From the NCBI RefSeq assembly GCF_036860675.1, contig NZ_JAYKGK010000001.1:248001-312000 (forward strand): a DNA stretch of 64,000 nucleotides, read 5' to 3'. The position numbers were made by a program, and so were the translations under genes. The notes under the pieces were generated by a model. That model worked only from the letters and a program-made list of their open reading frames with translations. It ran no database searches and was not told the origin of the DNA. The DNA is from Rosettibacter primus. GTDB taxonomy: Bacteria > Bacteroidota > Ignavibacteria > Ignavibacteriales > Melioribacteraceae. The first letter of the stretch is position 1, and every line of letters begins with the position of its first letter. Positions 35,286 to 45,299 of the stretch are shown piece by piece.

Positions 35286-36194
35286 TTAAGAAAAGCTTGA
35301 TAATTCTCGAAACTCATAAAATCTATTTTGAATTTCTAAGTAGCTTAAATCTTCAAGACCCTTAGTGCTGAACTTTTCAACACAAAAAGAAGCCATAATA
35401 CTTCCATAAATGACAGCTCGTTTCAAATTTTCGAAGGATAAATCTCTAGTTTTATGTAAATAACCTGTAAATCCTCCGGCGAATGCATCACCTGCACCAG
35501 TTGGGTCGTAAATATTTTCCATCGGATAAGCAGGAGCAGAAAATATCATATCTTCACCAAAAAGCAGTGCACCATGTTCCCCTTTCTTGATTATTAAATA
35601 TTTTGGACCCATTGCAGAAATAATTTTTGCTGCTTTAATTAAATTTGGTTCTTGAGATAACAAACGCGCTTCTGAATCATTTATAATTAATACATCTACT
35701 CGTTTCAAAACTTTTAATAAATCTTCTTTAGCTCCTTCAATCCAGAAATTCATAGTATCGCAAACTATAAATTTAGGATTTTCAAGCTGGTCAAGAACAT
35801 TCAATTGCAGTTGCGGTGAAATATTGCCAAGTACTATGAACGGATATTTTCTTTTTTTCTCAGGTATTATTGGATTAAAACGCTCAAAAACATTTAAATG
35901 AGTAAAGAGTGAATCACGAACATTCAAATCATAATGATAACGACATCCATATCTGAAAGTTTTTTCTCCTTTTACAATTTGTAAACCTTCAAGGTCAATA
36001 TTGTGGTCCTCAAGCATTTTAATATGCTTATGGTCAAAATCTTCTCCAACTATACCAACAATACTGACCGGTCCAGTAAAATAACTTGCTGCAAGTGAAA
36101 TGTAAGTTACTGAACCACCCAGTGCATTTTCTACTTTATCGAATGGTGTTTCAATATCATCAAAACCAATTGAACCAACAATTAATAGACCCAC
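35286..36194 (-). CDS. PfkB-family sugar/nucleoside kinase
   Basis: This 302-residue ribokinase-fold protein has the N-terminal GG motif NALGGSVTYISLAAS and the C-terminal signature DPTGAGDAFAGGF with the catalytic Asp. It phosphorylates a sugar or nucleoside with ATP. The start is GTG at 36194 with an AGGT site seven bases upstream. It is translated just before mtnA, so the substrate may belong to ribose or methylthioribose salvage, but this is only context. It resembles the uncharacterised PfkB group often found near mtnA or adenosine-recycling genes. Confidence 0.85.
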   Translation of the reverse strand: MGLLIVGSIGFDDIETPFDKVENALGGSVTYISLAASYFTGPVSIVGIVGEDFDHKHIKMLEDHNIDLEGLQIVKGEKTFRYGCRYHYDLNVRDSLFTHLNVFERFNPIIPEKKRKYPFIVLGNISPQLQLNVLDQLENPKFIVCDTMNFWIEGAKEDLLKVLKRVDVLIINDSEARLLSQEPNLIKAAKIISAMGPKYLIIKKGEHGALLFGEDMIFSAPAYPMENIYDPTGAGDAFAGGFTGYLHKTRDLSFENLKRAVIYGSIMASFCVEKFSTKGLEDLSYLEIQNRFYEFRELSSFS

Positions 36195-36245
36195 TTTAAT
36201 ACCTATTTTTAATTTTTTCTTAAAACTAATATAAATAATTACATA

Positions 36246-36722
36246 TCATTTTTTATTGTTATTGAGTTTTATTTCAATAAATTCATCTTCTTTTTCTCTT
36301 TTTATAAAAAAATTATAAATAATATCAATTGACTTACGCTGACCATCCCATGCAACTAATTTTTTTGCTTTGTTCTTTTTAACCCATCTGAATTCTGTAT
36401 GTTCTCTTGAAATTTTTATTTCTTTATTTTTTTCAATGAGTGCAACAAATACTGGTATTAAATTCAGTTCATTATTCTTTCTGTTATAGAAAGAATTAAC
36501 ATTTGGCACAATCCATAATTTTTCAGGGATTAAATCTGTTTCTTCATGAATTTCTCTTATCACAGTTTGATAAGCATTTTCTCCTTTTTCAATACTGCCT
36601 GTTACCATCTGCCACAGATTTGGATATTTTACTTTCCCTGAACGTTTAAGAAGTAAAAACTCGATGCTGTTTTTTGTTCTTCTTATTATATGTGCTTCAA
36701 TTAAATTAACTGATATCTTCAT
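36246..36722 (-). CDS. Nudix hydrolase, NudB-like
   Basis: This 158-residue protein has a complete Nudix box, GSIEKGENAYQTVIREIHEE (Gx5Ex7REUxEE), at about residues 43-62, with TGS just before it as in dihydroneopterin triphosphate/dATP pyrophosphatases. The tail is very basic and Lys/Asn-rich. It probably hydrolyses a nucleoside diphosphate derivative. It lies between the large outer-membrane gene (8-base gap) and the PfkB kinase. Confidence 0.85.
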   Translation of the reverse strand: MKISVNLIEAHIIRRTKNSIEFLLLKRSGKVKYPNLWQMVTGSIEKGENAYQTVIREIHEETDLIPEKLWIVPNVNSFYNRKNNELNLIPVFVALIEKNKEIKISREHTEFRWVKKNKAKKLVAWDGQRKSIDIIYNFFIKREKEDEFIEIKLNNNKK

Positions 36723-36730
36723 ATTAAAAT

Positions 36731-39700
36731 TTAGAAAAAAGCTCTTGCTTCTGCATTCATTGTATGAATTACTTTATTTCTGCCAAGTAATCTTGCATCA
36801 TAACTTAAAGAAGTTTGAAAATTGCTGCCAATTCTATAATCAAAGAATGCTCTCCAAAAATAATTTTTCCCTATAACATTTCCCCTTGTTATTTCAAATG
36901 GAATATTTGAAATTGAGGTATTGGCAGTTAATTCTAATCTTTCTGTTTCAATTCGAATTCTTCCAGCATTTGTAATTGAATAATTAACACGAATTAAAAA
37001 TGAATTCATATCAACCGTTGCAGGAATTTTAGGATATGAATCTTTACTTCTGCCCGTTTGAATTTTAAAACCAACTTCTAAATTATTCATTGGCCTGTAG
37101 GAAAAATCAGTTGATAAATCATTCTTGTCAATTTTTCTTGCTCGATTAGAAATTGCAGTTGGCAAAAGATTATCAACCTGATTAATAAAATCGGTTTGAT
37201 TGTTTAATTCTTTAACAAGACGAAATCTTAGACGAATACTTCTTTCCTTAAAAAATCCTCTTTCCACTCCTCCGCTAAATTGATTAAGACTTTTTCTCTG
37301 AAAGTATCTCATTCTTACTGAAAATTTTGAATTATTTTTGAAAAAATAAAAATCCTGCTGAAAAAGCTGTGAACCCCTTAAAGTTGTTGAATCATTTAAG
37401 AATTTTGATAACTTCATCAAATAAATTTCTTTTGTGACCTTATCTTTGCTGTTTTCTTCGATGCGTAAAAAGGTTTCCAATGATAAATTTTTTAGTAAAG
37501 AAGCAAACAAATTTTTTCCGCTAATAATTTTTTCAAAATCGGTTATCCATCTAACGTAAGATTTCAAATCGATAACAGGAAAGAGTTGTTCTGTTGGAAC
37601 AGTAATCAAAATATATTCACCGTCATAAGAAGTAAGCTCAAATTCATTTTCATCAGCAATTCCATTATTGTTTATGTCTCCGATATAAACATAATTACCA
37701 CTCCCTTTAGGAACTTTCATAAAAACTTTTTCCAATTTAGAAGTTTGTTCTGTAGCTGCTTGATAATATAAATCACCATAAATAAAGTTTTGGAACAGGC
37801 TAAATCTACTTTGAGACAAAAGTAAAATTGTTTCGTTATTCGAAAAACCCATTTTTACAAATTTATCTGTGTAATATTTTTTTCTAAACGTAAAACTTAA
37901 CGAAGATGAAAATTCCTTAAACTTATTAAAACCAATTTGAATTTGTGTAATGTTTGCATCTGATTGCTTTGCCAAAAAATTATTAATCGGGGAATATTCT
38001 TCTCTAAATGAATAACTAAATCTAAAATTTAGATAAGATGAATTTAGTTGCATTGAAGGAATTAATTCAAAATATTTATAACTGCTAAAGAGCAGACTAT
38101 CATATTTTTTTTCTTCTTTATTTTCAAATAAAAATTCGAAACCTGGTTTTATCATTCCAAAAGAATAAAAATTAGAAGAATTTTGTCTGTTCCATTTTGT
38201 GGAAATATTTTCATTTTTTGATTTAACATAATCCAGTTTATAATAAAAATTATAGTTCTTATTATCACTAAATTTAATTTCATTAAAATATCTATCAGAT
38301 GAAAAATTATTTCCATTTTTCAAATAACCATATTGAGAAAAAATTGAAAGAGCTTCAAAAGGAAAATAAGTTAAACCAATTTCTCGAAGTGTTTGATTAT
38401 CATTTTGTAAATCTGAAATGTTATAGTATCTATTAAATTCAACAGAATTTATTCTATCGAGTGAAGTATATCTACTTTGAATAAACCTATCTTTATAGTT
38501 TATTCCTGCTTTGCCAAAATTTATAGTTCCTATTTTAATTTTTTGGGGTTCAATTTCAAATAATAATTTTCTTGCATAACCAAAATTATCGTTATCATCA
38601 ATTGCCGAAAATCTATTTTTATCCCAGATGCTACCAGAAAATTCGCCACTTAATTTAATTCCTTTAGAAAGATCGGCGTTTATATATATATTCGTTGTTT
38701 GTTTTAATTCAGGCAATGGAAGAAAGACTACAGGGAGATAATTCCCTTTACCAATTCCAACAAATTTATAATTGCCAAGACTTTCTTTTACATAATCTCC
38801 CTTTCCTTCTCCCGCATAACTAAAAGAAATATTATAAATTGAATTTACACTGCCGGGAGAATAAAGATAATATGAAAATAATTTCGAGTTAATTACAGTA
38901 TCAATCTTTGTATAGAATCCTCTTATATTGTTAGAAGAATCCAATTGAGCTAATGAAACACCAGACTTAACTGCAGAATTTCGATTATCGCCAGCTTCTC
39001 GTAGTATTTTCAAATCATTATCACTCAAAGTAAGACTTACTGGATTATTCTCATCATCACCTTCTCGATAATAATTGATTCCAAACTTAATTTTGTCTTC
39101 ATAAAATTGATTGGAAAAATTAACTCCAAAAAAATTTCTCGAGTAGTTCTGGTCGGTATATTCAAAATCAACTGAAATTCTGCTAAATGAAGTAATTAAT
39201 CTTTTAGGAGTAAAAGTTAATTCTGCGTTTGAATAATCAATTGTGTAATCATTGTTTTCCCCGCGTTTCATCAATTGGCCATCAAGATAAACTCTTTCAC
39301 TGCCAGCAATTATAATAATTGCGCGTTCATTATTTACACCGTATAATCTATAAGGACCCTGATTGCCATCTTTACCAAAAAATTGGATGGAATTAAATTT
39401 GCCTCTCGAGCTTGCAATAACAATGGTTCCTTTAGTTTTTTGTAAATCAAATTCTCCTTTTAATCCCTGAAGTTTTTTTGTAAGCTTTGAAAATTCTGAT
39501 TGATTATCAATGAAATCAAAATCTCCAAAAGTTCCAGTTGCATACTTATGGCGCAGTTCAATAAATACTTTATCCAATTCTTGAAGAGTTTCTGTATTTC
39601 CTTCCGGTTGAATTGGAGTATTCTCATCTGTTAATGCAGCAATCAATTCAATATCATCAGAAATTTTTCCATTTAATTGAAGTCGTAGTCCACTATTTAA

Positions 39701-40174
39701 TGTAAAATCTCGATTTGTACCAATTGTAAATCCTCGAATTATGGCACCACTTTTTTGCATATTTTTTCCAAAAATAGATTCACCTGTTAGTATATTTCTT
39801 AAGGGTCTCGAAATTTTAATTGAATCTCTTGAAAGTGTATCATAAACTGTGATTATATTTCTTCGCTTATATTCATGTCTCAAGTTTATCTTTAAGCTCT
39901 GGTATACAATTATAATTGTATCGTTTATATTTAGTTTATCACTTTCATTAAATGAAAAAGTACCTGTCTCATAAAAAATTTTATATTGATTTTTATTAAT
40001 CAACATTTTTGATATAAAAATTTTTTCGCTGAATGGAATGATATGAAGAGACTTTATTTTATATTGATTTTCTTTGTTTACTAAAAAAGTATCGCTCACA
40101 CTTATAATTTGAGCATAGTTGAGGGATAGTTGATATATATTGAAGATTAGAATTAAGAAATAAATCTTTTTCAA
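36731..40174 (-). CDS. Large outer-membrane beta-barrel-type protein of unknown function
   Basis: This 1147-residue protein has a signal peptide ending LSLNYAQ and then many alternating aromatic beta-strand segments. The pattern suggests an outer-membrane barrel or surface protein, and the last residues (MNAEARAFF) end in aromatics as barrel proteins do. Residues about 130-200 contain GESIFGKNMQKSGAIIRGF and ENTPIQPEGNTETLQELDKV, a conserved-looking plug-like block. Residues 833-844 (DINNNGIADENE) match a full calcium-binding EF-hand loop. I cannot name the family. It is the first gene ahead of the Nudix gene, and its function is unknown. Confidence 0.6.
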   Translation of the reverse strand: MKKIYFLILIFNIYQLSLNYAQIISVSDTFLVNKENQYKIKSLHIIPFSEKIFISKMLINKNQYKIFYETGTFSFNESDKLNINDTIIIVYQSLKINLRHEYKRRNIITVYDTLSRDSIKISRPLRNILTGESIFGKNMQKSGAIIRGFTIGTNRDFTLNSGLRLQLNGKISDDIELIAALTDENTPIQPEGNTETLQELDKVFIELRHKYATGTFGDFDFIDNQSEFSKLTKKLQGLKGEFDLQKTKGTIVIASSRGKFNSIQFFGKDGNQGPYRLYGVNNERAIIIIAGSERVYLDGQLMKRGENNDYTIDYSNAELTFTPKRLITSFSRISVDFEYTDQNYSRNFFGVNFSNQFYEDKIKFGINYYREGDDENNPVSLTLSDNDLKILREAGDNRNSAVKSGVSLAQLDSSNNIRGFYTKIDTVINSKLFSYYLYSPGSVNSIYNISFSYAGEGKGDYVKESLGNYKFVGIGKGNYLPVVFLPLPELKQTTNIYINADLSKGIKLSGEFSGSIWDKNRFSAIDDNDNFGYARKLLFEIEPQKIKIGTINFGKAGINYKDRFIQSRYTSLDRINSVEFNRYYNISDLQNDNQTLREIGLTYFPFEALSIFSQYGYLKNGNNFSSDRYFNEIKFSDNKNYNFYYKLDYVKSKNENISTKWNRQNSSNFYSFGMIKPGFEFLFENKEEKKYDSLLFSSYKYFELIPSMQLNSSYLNFRFSYSFREEYSPINNFLAKQSDANITQIQIGFNKFKEFSSSLSFTFRKKYYTDKFVKMGFSNNETILLLSQSRFSLFQNFIYGDLYYQAATEQTSKLEKVFMKVPKGSGNYVYIGDINNNGIADENEFELTSYDGEYILITVPTEQLFPVIDLKSYVRWITDFEKIISGKNLFASLLKNLSLETFLRIEENSKDKVTKEIYLMKLSKFLNDSTTLRGSQLFQQDFYFFKNNSKFSVRMRYFQRKSLNQFSGGVERGFFKERSIRLRFRLVKELNNQTDFINQVDNLLPTAISNRARKIDKNDLSTDFSYRPMNNLEVGFKIQTGRSKDSYPKIPATVDMNSFLIRVNYSITNAGRIRIETERLELTANTSISNIPFEITRGNVIGKNYFWRAFFDYRIGSNFQTSLSYDARLLGRNKVIHTMNAEARAFF

Positions 40175-40234
40175 TTAACTTTTCAAATTGTTCTGTAAAG
40201 ATAAATCAATTAATCCTTACAATTTTATAAAAGA

Positions 40235-41464
40235 TTATTCATAACGAAGAGCTTCTATTGGATCAAGATTAGCAGCTTTTAGAGCAGGATAAACACCAAA
40301 TACAACTCCAACAAATGTAGTAACTAATAAACCAATTATAATCCATTCAACAGGGATGTAAACAGGGACACCAAGTTGAACAGCAACAATATTCCCTCCA
40401 ATTAATCCAAAGAAAATTCCAATCAAGCCACCAATCCAGCTCAATGCTGTTGCTTCGATTACAAATTGAGTAAGAATAGTTTTCTTTTTGGCTCCAACAG
40501 CTTTTCTAATTCCTATTTCCCTGGTTCTTTCAGTTACGCTTACAAGCATAATATTCATAATTCCGATTCCTGCTGCAATAATAGCTATAAAAGCGATCAC
40601 ACCTGCTCCAAGTTTAAAATATTTTGTCAGGTCATTAAATTGCTGAATAAGCTGGTCATTAGTTACAATTTCAAAATCATTTTCCTGAGAGGCTTCAACT
40701 TTTCTAATTTTTCTCAGAGCACCAATAACTTCATCTTTTGTTTCTTCAAACAAGTCTTTATTTTTTGCCATAATTAAAAAGAATGCACTTCTTTCTTCTC
40801 CAAAATATTTTTGAAATACGGTCAATGGAATACAAACAAATCCATCTTGTGATCTTCCTAAAACTGAACCTCTTTTAGCAAAAACACCAATCACCTGAAA
40901 ATTGAAATTATCAATCTTAATTGTTTGTCCAATTGGATTTAAATTTTTGAATAATTTTTCTGCTACATCTGCTCCCAGTACAGCAACTGGACGCCCAAGA
41001 TCTTCATCAGATTTTGAATAAATTCTTCCTTCAGCAATTTTCATATCGAGTGCAACAAAATAATCTGCATTAGTTCCAGAAATAATTACATCAGGATTTG
41101 TCTTTTCATTTCCAAATTTTACAACTTTTCCACCAATATTAAGACCTATTCCAACAGCAACAGGAAGTTCTGTCATCTCACGCAGTTTTTCCCCTTCTTC
41201 AACTGTTAAATCTTTTCGATTTCTATATTGTCTTCTTGCATGAGGTCCGCCTGCTTGAAAAGCCGGATATTTCTGAATGAAAAAATTGTTCGTACCGATT
41301 GAATTAAATACATCCTCTATATTCTGCTGAATTGCACTAATAGCAGTCATAACAATAATTATTGAAAACAATCCAATAGCAATTCCAAGAAGTGTAAGAA
41401 TTGAGCGAAGCTTACTTCCCATAATTGAATGATAAGCCAATTTTATACTTTCAATTACCTGCAT
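40235..41464 (-). CDS. MacB-type ABC permease 1 (FtsX domain)
   Basis: This 409-residue protein has one N-terminal helix (KLRSILTLLGIAIGLFSIIIV), a MacB periplasmic core domain (about 45-250, with RNRKDLT) and three C-terminal helices with the FtsX signature IGIMNIMLVSVTERTREIGIRKAVGA, ending ANLDPIEALRYE. Unlike E. coli MacB, no ATPase domain is fused. It is the last of four permease genes in the exporter operon and overlaps the previous one by one base. It is most like permease 3 (42821-44053). Confidence 0.9.
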   Translation of the reverse strand: MQVIESIKLAYHSIMGSKLRSILTLLGIAIGLFSIIIVMTAISAIQQNIEDVFNSIGTNNFFIQKYPAFQAGGPHARRQYRNRKDLTVEEGEKLREMTELPVAVGIGLNIGGKVVKFGNEKTNPDVIISGTNADYFVALDMKIAEGRIYSKSDEDLGRPVAVLGADVAEKLFKNLNPIGQTIKIDNFNFQVIGVFAKRGSVLGRSQDGFVCIPLTVFQKYFGEERSAFFLIMAKNKDLFEETKDEVIGALRKIRKVEASQENDFEIVTNDQLIQQFNDLTKYFKLGAGVIAFIAIIAAGIGIMNIMLVSVTERTREIGIRKAVGAKKKTILTQFVIEATALSWIGGLIGIFFGLIGGNIVAVQLGVPVYIPVEWIIIGLLVTTFVGVVFGVYPALKAANLDPIEALRYE

Positions 41465-42699
41465 TATTCATACCTCAATGAATCAACCGGGTTTAAACGA
41501 GATGCTTTCCATGCTGGAACAAAACCGGAAATAACTCCGACAAAAGCGGAAATCATTAAAGATAAAATCACAATGTTTAATGGTAATGCTGTAGGTAAAA
41601 ATTGATTTATAATCAAACTTAACGGGAATGAAATCATAATACCAATAATTCCACCTATCATACAAATAAGTGCTGCTTCAATAAGAAATTGCAAGAGAAT
41701 TGACCATGTTTTGGCCCCCACAGCTTTTCTGATTCCAATTTCTTTTGTTCTTTCTGTAACAGAAACAAACATTATATTCATAATTCCAATTGCACCAACA
41801 AACAATGACAATGCTGTAATCACAATTCCTGCAATAGCAATCACTCCAATTGTCTGGTCATACATTTGCTTAAAAGCTTCCTGTTGATTAATTGCAAAAT
41901 CATCTGGTTTATCTGGCGGAACTTTTCTAATAATTCTCATTGCTGCTCTTATTTCTTCTTTAGCATCTTCAAGTCTTGTAATATCACCAATTTTAATATC
42001 GATTCTCATTCTATTACGAGCTTCACCAATTATTGATTCAAAAGTTTTTAGAGGAATAATAATCTGGCCATCCATACTGAAAGAACCAAGAAATCCACTC
42101 CCCTGTTTTTCCAGAATTCCAATAACTCTAACAGGTACATTATTAATACGAATTTCTTTACCGATTGGATTTTCTGATGGAAAAAGTTCATTTTGAATAT
42201 CTTTCCCGATAATGCAGACTCTTCTTGCTGATTTCACTTCAAGTTCGTTTAAAAATCTTCCTTCTTCCAGTACCAATTGACTGGTTCTTTGATATTCATC
42301 AGTAGTTCCAATTATTAATGCTGCTTGAACAGCTCTGTCTTTTCTTTTAACAGATGCATTAAAAGTCCTTTTAGTAGGAGCCATAGCTTCATAATTTTTT
42401 AGCATTAATTTGAGTTTTTCATATTGTTCTATTGTAATATCTTTTCTATTTCTATATTGGTCCCATCTATCCATAGCAAACCATGGAAATTTATCTACAT
42501 AAAGTACATCACTGCCAAGAGAAGAAATTGAGTTCATAAATGCTTCTCTTAATCCCACAATTGCTGTAGACATAGTTGTCACAGCTACTATCCCGATAAT
42601 AATCCCGAGTGTAGTAAGTACGGAACGTAATTTATTTGCCCTTATAGCCTGAAAAGCAATTAATAAAATTTCTCTAAACTCGATAAAGAAGTTTTTCAT
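41464..42699 (-). CDS. MacB-type ABC permease 2 (FtsX domain)
   Basis: This protein has 411 residues from the ATG at 42699; a GTG one codon earlier is less likely. Layout: NKLRSVLTTLGIIIGIVAVTTM helix, periplasmic domain with QYRNRKDIT, then three helices with GAIGIMNIMFVSVTERTKEIG. It ends SRLNPVDSLRYE. It is most like permease 4 (44053-45291), sharing the FVGAIGIMNIMF region and the LPT motif (NQFLPT). A 118-base gap separates it from permease 3, the only sizeable gap in the operon. Confidence 0.9.
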   Translation of the reverse strand: MKNFFIEFREILLIAFQAIRANKLRSVLTTLGIIIGIVAVTTMSTAIVGLREAFMNSISSLGSDVLYVDKFPWFAMDRWDQYRNRKDITIEQYEKLKLMLKNYEAMAPTKRTFNASVKRKDRAVQAALIIGTTDEYQRTSQLVLEEGRFLNELEVKSARRVCIIGKDIQNELFPSENPIGKEIRINNVPVRVIGILEKQGSGFLGSFSMDGQIIIPLKTFESIIGEARNRMRIDIKIGDITRLEDAKEEIRAAMRIIRKVPPDKPDDFAINQQEAFKQMYDQTIGVIAIAGIVITALSLFVGAIGIMNIMFVSVTERTKEIGIRKAVGAKTWSILLQFLIEAALICMIGGIIGIMISFPLSLIINQFLPTALPLNIVILSLMISAFVGVISGFVPAWKASRLNPVDSLRYE

Positions 42700-42820
42700 C
42701 ACATTATGGATTATGAATAATGCAATATAAATTATTCAGTGAAAAATAAAAAATCTAGTTAATGTTTAAATTGGAAGTTCAAGCAGGATTATTTTACAAT
42801 GTGATAAAAAAACAGAAATA

Positions 42821-44053
42821 TTATTCATATCTGAGTGATTCTATAGGATCAAGATTAGCAGCTTTATAAGCAGGATAAGTTCCAAAACCAACTCCAATAA
42901 ATATACAAAGCAAAACGCCAATAACTACCCAATCAATTGGAATAACTGCTGTAGCGTTTAGGTATGAGCCGGCAATATTTCCAGCAATAATACCAAGTAT
43001 AATTCCAATTAATCCTCCAATTAAAGAAAGAGTTATAGCTTCTATCACGAACTGAGTAAGAATATTTATTTTTTTTGCTCCAACAGCTTTTCTAATACCA
43101 ATTTCCTTTGTTCGCTCCGTTACGGAAACAAGCATTATATTCATTATTCCAACTCCAGCTGCAAGTAAAGCTATTGCAGCAACAACAATAGAACCAATTC
43201 TTACCCCTGATGTAATTTCATTTATTCTTGTTAATAATTGTTCATTAGACCAGATATCAAAATCATTTTCTTGGCCCGGAGGAACTTTTCTTATTGCTCT
43301 AAAATGTCCTTCAGCTTCTTCAATTAAATCATTATAAGAAGTTCTATCGAAGGACATTACAGTTATATTTATACTATGATTTCTTTTACCGTATAATGAT
43401 TGGAATGTAGTTATCGGGAGTATTACAAAGTTATCGCGGCTTTGACCGAAAAATTCTCCCTGTGATTCAAGAATTCCAATTACTCTAAACTTATGACCTT
43501 CCAATGTAATAAATTGATTTAATGGGTTAGAAGTTGGAAAAAGTTTTTTTGCAATATCAACTCCAATAACTACAAAATTTTCATATCGCTGAACATCACG
43601 TTCATTTATTGCTCTTCCTTCATCAACTATCCATTGATTATTTGGAAAAGCTTCGGGTGTAACACCAGCTACCATTACATTTGGATTTGTTTCTATATTT
43701 CCTACTTTTAGTAATTTACCATACTCCCACTCTTCAGCGGCAACATATTTAGCTTTGTTCAATTTTTCTTTCAAGCTATAAAATTGTTCTAAAGTTATGT
43801 CAGCACGATTGCGATATTTTAAGCCGGAACCAGGACCCCCTGTTTGGACAGCAGGCCATTTCTGAATTTGAAATGTATTCTGTCCCAGCATAGCGGTGCC
43901 TTTTTCAATACTTGTTTGCATCATTTCAATTATTGTACTTACAGCTATTATTGAAAATATCCCTACTACAATTCCAACAATTGTAAGTATTGACCTTAAC
44001 TTATTTGCTTTAAGAGAATTAATAGCAACTTTTAAAATTTCTAATATTCCCAT
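42821..44053 (-). CDS. MacB-type ABC permease 3 (FtsX domain)
   Basis: This 410-residue protein has the same architecture as permease 1: NKLRSILTIVGIVVGIFSIIA helix, periplasmic domain with KYRNRADIT, and the FtsX segment AAGVGIMNIMLVSVTERTKEI, ending ANLDPIESLRYE. The TAATG overlap with permease 4 shows translational coupling. Pairing of 1 with 2 and 3 with 4 suggests an ancestral two-permease unit that was duplicated. Transported substrate is unknown. Confidence 0.9.
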   Translation of the reverse strand: MGILEILKVAINSLKANKLRSILTIVGIVVGIFSIIAVSTIIEMMQTSIEKGTAMLGQNTFQIQKWPAVQTGGPGSGLKYRNRADITLEQFYSLKEKLNKAKYVAAEEWEYGKLLKVGNIETNPNVMVAGVTPEAFPNNQWIVDEGRAINERDVQRYENFVVIGVDIAKKLFPTSNPLNQFITLEGHKFRVIGILESQGEFFGQSRDNFVILPITTFQSLYGKRNHSINITVMSFDRTSYNDLIEEAEGHFRAIRKVPPGQENDFDIWSNEQLLTRINEITSGVRIGSIVVAAIALLAAGVGIMNIMLVSVTERTKEIGIRKAVGAKKINILTQFVIEAITLSLIGGLIGIILGIIAGNIAGSYLNATAVIPIDWVVIGVLLCIFIGVGFGTYPAYKAANLDPIESLRYE

Positions 44054-45291
44054 TATTCATACCTCAATGCTTCTACAGGGTCTAATTTGGCTGCTGTATA
44101 TGCAGGTGCAAATCCAGAAACTATACCAGTAACAATTGAAATAGAAATTGCAAGAATTATAGTTTCTGCTTGAACAGATGTTGGTAAAAATTGATTAACA
44201 ATTTTGCTTAGCAGTATTGCAATGAACAATCCAATCAATCCACCAATCAAGCAAATAATAGCTGCTTCTGTGATGAATTGGCTTAATATAGTTCTTCTTT
44301 TTGCTCCGATTGCTTTTCTTATTCCGATTTCTTTAGTTCTTTCTTTCACAGAAACAAACATAATATTCATAATTCCAACGGCACCAACAAACAATGATAA
44401 ACCAGTTATAAATAAACCTGCAATTTGAATTACACCTACAGTTTGATTAATATTTTTTAATAATCCTTCCTGTTGATTAATTGAAAAATCATCTTCCTGA
44501 TTGTATTTCAAACCACGAATCTTTCTCATTATACTAATTGCTTCTTCTTTGGTCTGTTCAACCATCTGATTATTCTTTGCTTTTACAGTAATTGTAATTG
44601 TTTTATTATTTTCGTTAGCAAAGTATTTAAAAATATTTTGTATCGGAATAATTATTTGTTTATCTGGATTGAATTCCCCCATTATCCAGCTACCTTGTTC
44701 TGCAAGAACTCCAACAACAACAAACTTATGACCTTTTATTCTAATTTCTTCTCCAATTGCATTAGTATTATTAAATAAATTTTTTGCAATTTCACTTCCA
44801 AGCACTGCAACATTTCTTCCACCATTGCTCTCCAATTCATTAAAAAATCTTCCCTCTCCTAAAACTAAATTTGTTGCTCTAACATAATCGCTATTTGTTC
44901 CACGAACAACAACAGCTTCCACAGTTTTATTTTTGTATTTAACTGTTTGAGCAGTCCATGTATCTGGTGCTACAGCAGCTGGTAATTTAGCCAGCTCCTT
45001 AAATTGTTCGTAATCTTTCATTGTTATATTTCTTCTATTCCTTAATTCCCACCAGGGTTTATCATTACTAAACCACTCCCATTTATCAATATAAAGATTA
45101 TCAGACCCTAGAGAAGACATTCCTGTTTGAAAGGCATTATCAATTCCATTAATTGCTGTTGACATCAAAACTACAGATGTAACACCAATAACAATTCCAA
45201 GTGTTGTTAAAATTGACCTGATTTTATTGCTTCGAATTGCATGAAATGAAATTAATAAACCTTCTTTTAATTCATATAAAAATGTTTTCAT
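44053..45291 (-). CDS. MacB-type ABC permease 4 (FtsX domain)
   Basis: This 412-residue protein has the helix SNKIRSILTTLGIVIGVTSV, a periplasmic domain with LRNRRNIT, and FVGAVGIMNIMFVSVKERTK, ending AKLDPVEALRYE. It directly follows the ATPase gene (8-base gap). The N-terminal cytoplasmic extension MKTFLYELKEGLLISFHA matches that of permease 2 in length and pattern but not those of permeases 1 and 3. Confidence 0.9.
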   Translation of the reverse strand: MKTFLYELKEGLLISFHAIRSNKIRSILTTLGIVIGVTSVVLMSTAINGIDNAFQTGMSSLGSDNLYIDKWEWFSNDKPWWELRNRRNITMKDYEQFKELAKLPAAVAPDTWTAQTVKYKNKTVEAVVVRGTNSDYVRATNLVLGEGRFFNELESNGGRNVAVLGSEIAKNLFNNTNAIGEEIRIKGHKFVVVGVLAEQGSWIMGEFNPDKQIIIPIQNIFKYFANENNKTITITVKAKNNQMVEQTKEEAISIMRKIRGLKYNQEDDFSINQQEGLLKNINQTVGVIQIAGLFITGLSLFVGAVGIMNIMFVSVKERTKEIGIRKAIGAKRRTILSQFITEAAIICLIGGLIGLFIAILLSKIVNQFLPTSVQAETIILAISISIVTGIVSGFAPAYTAAKLDPVEALRYE

Positions 45292-45299
45292 TTTTATTC

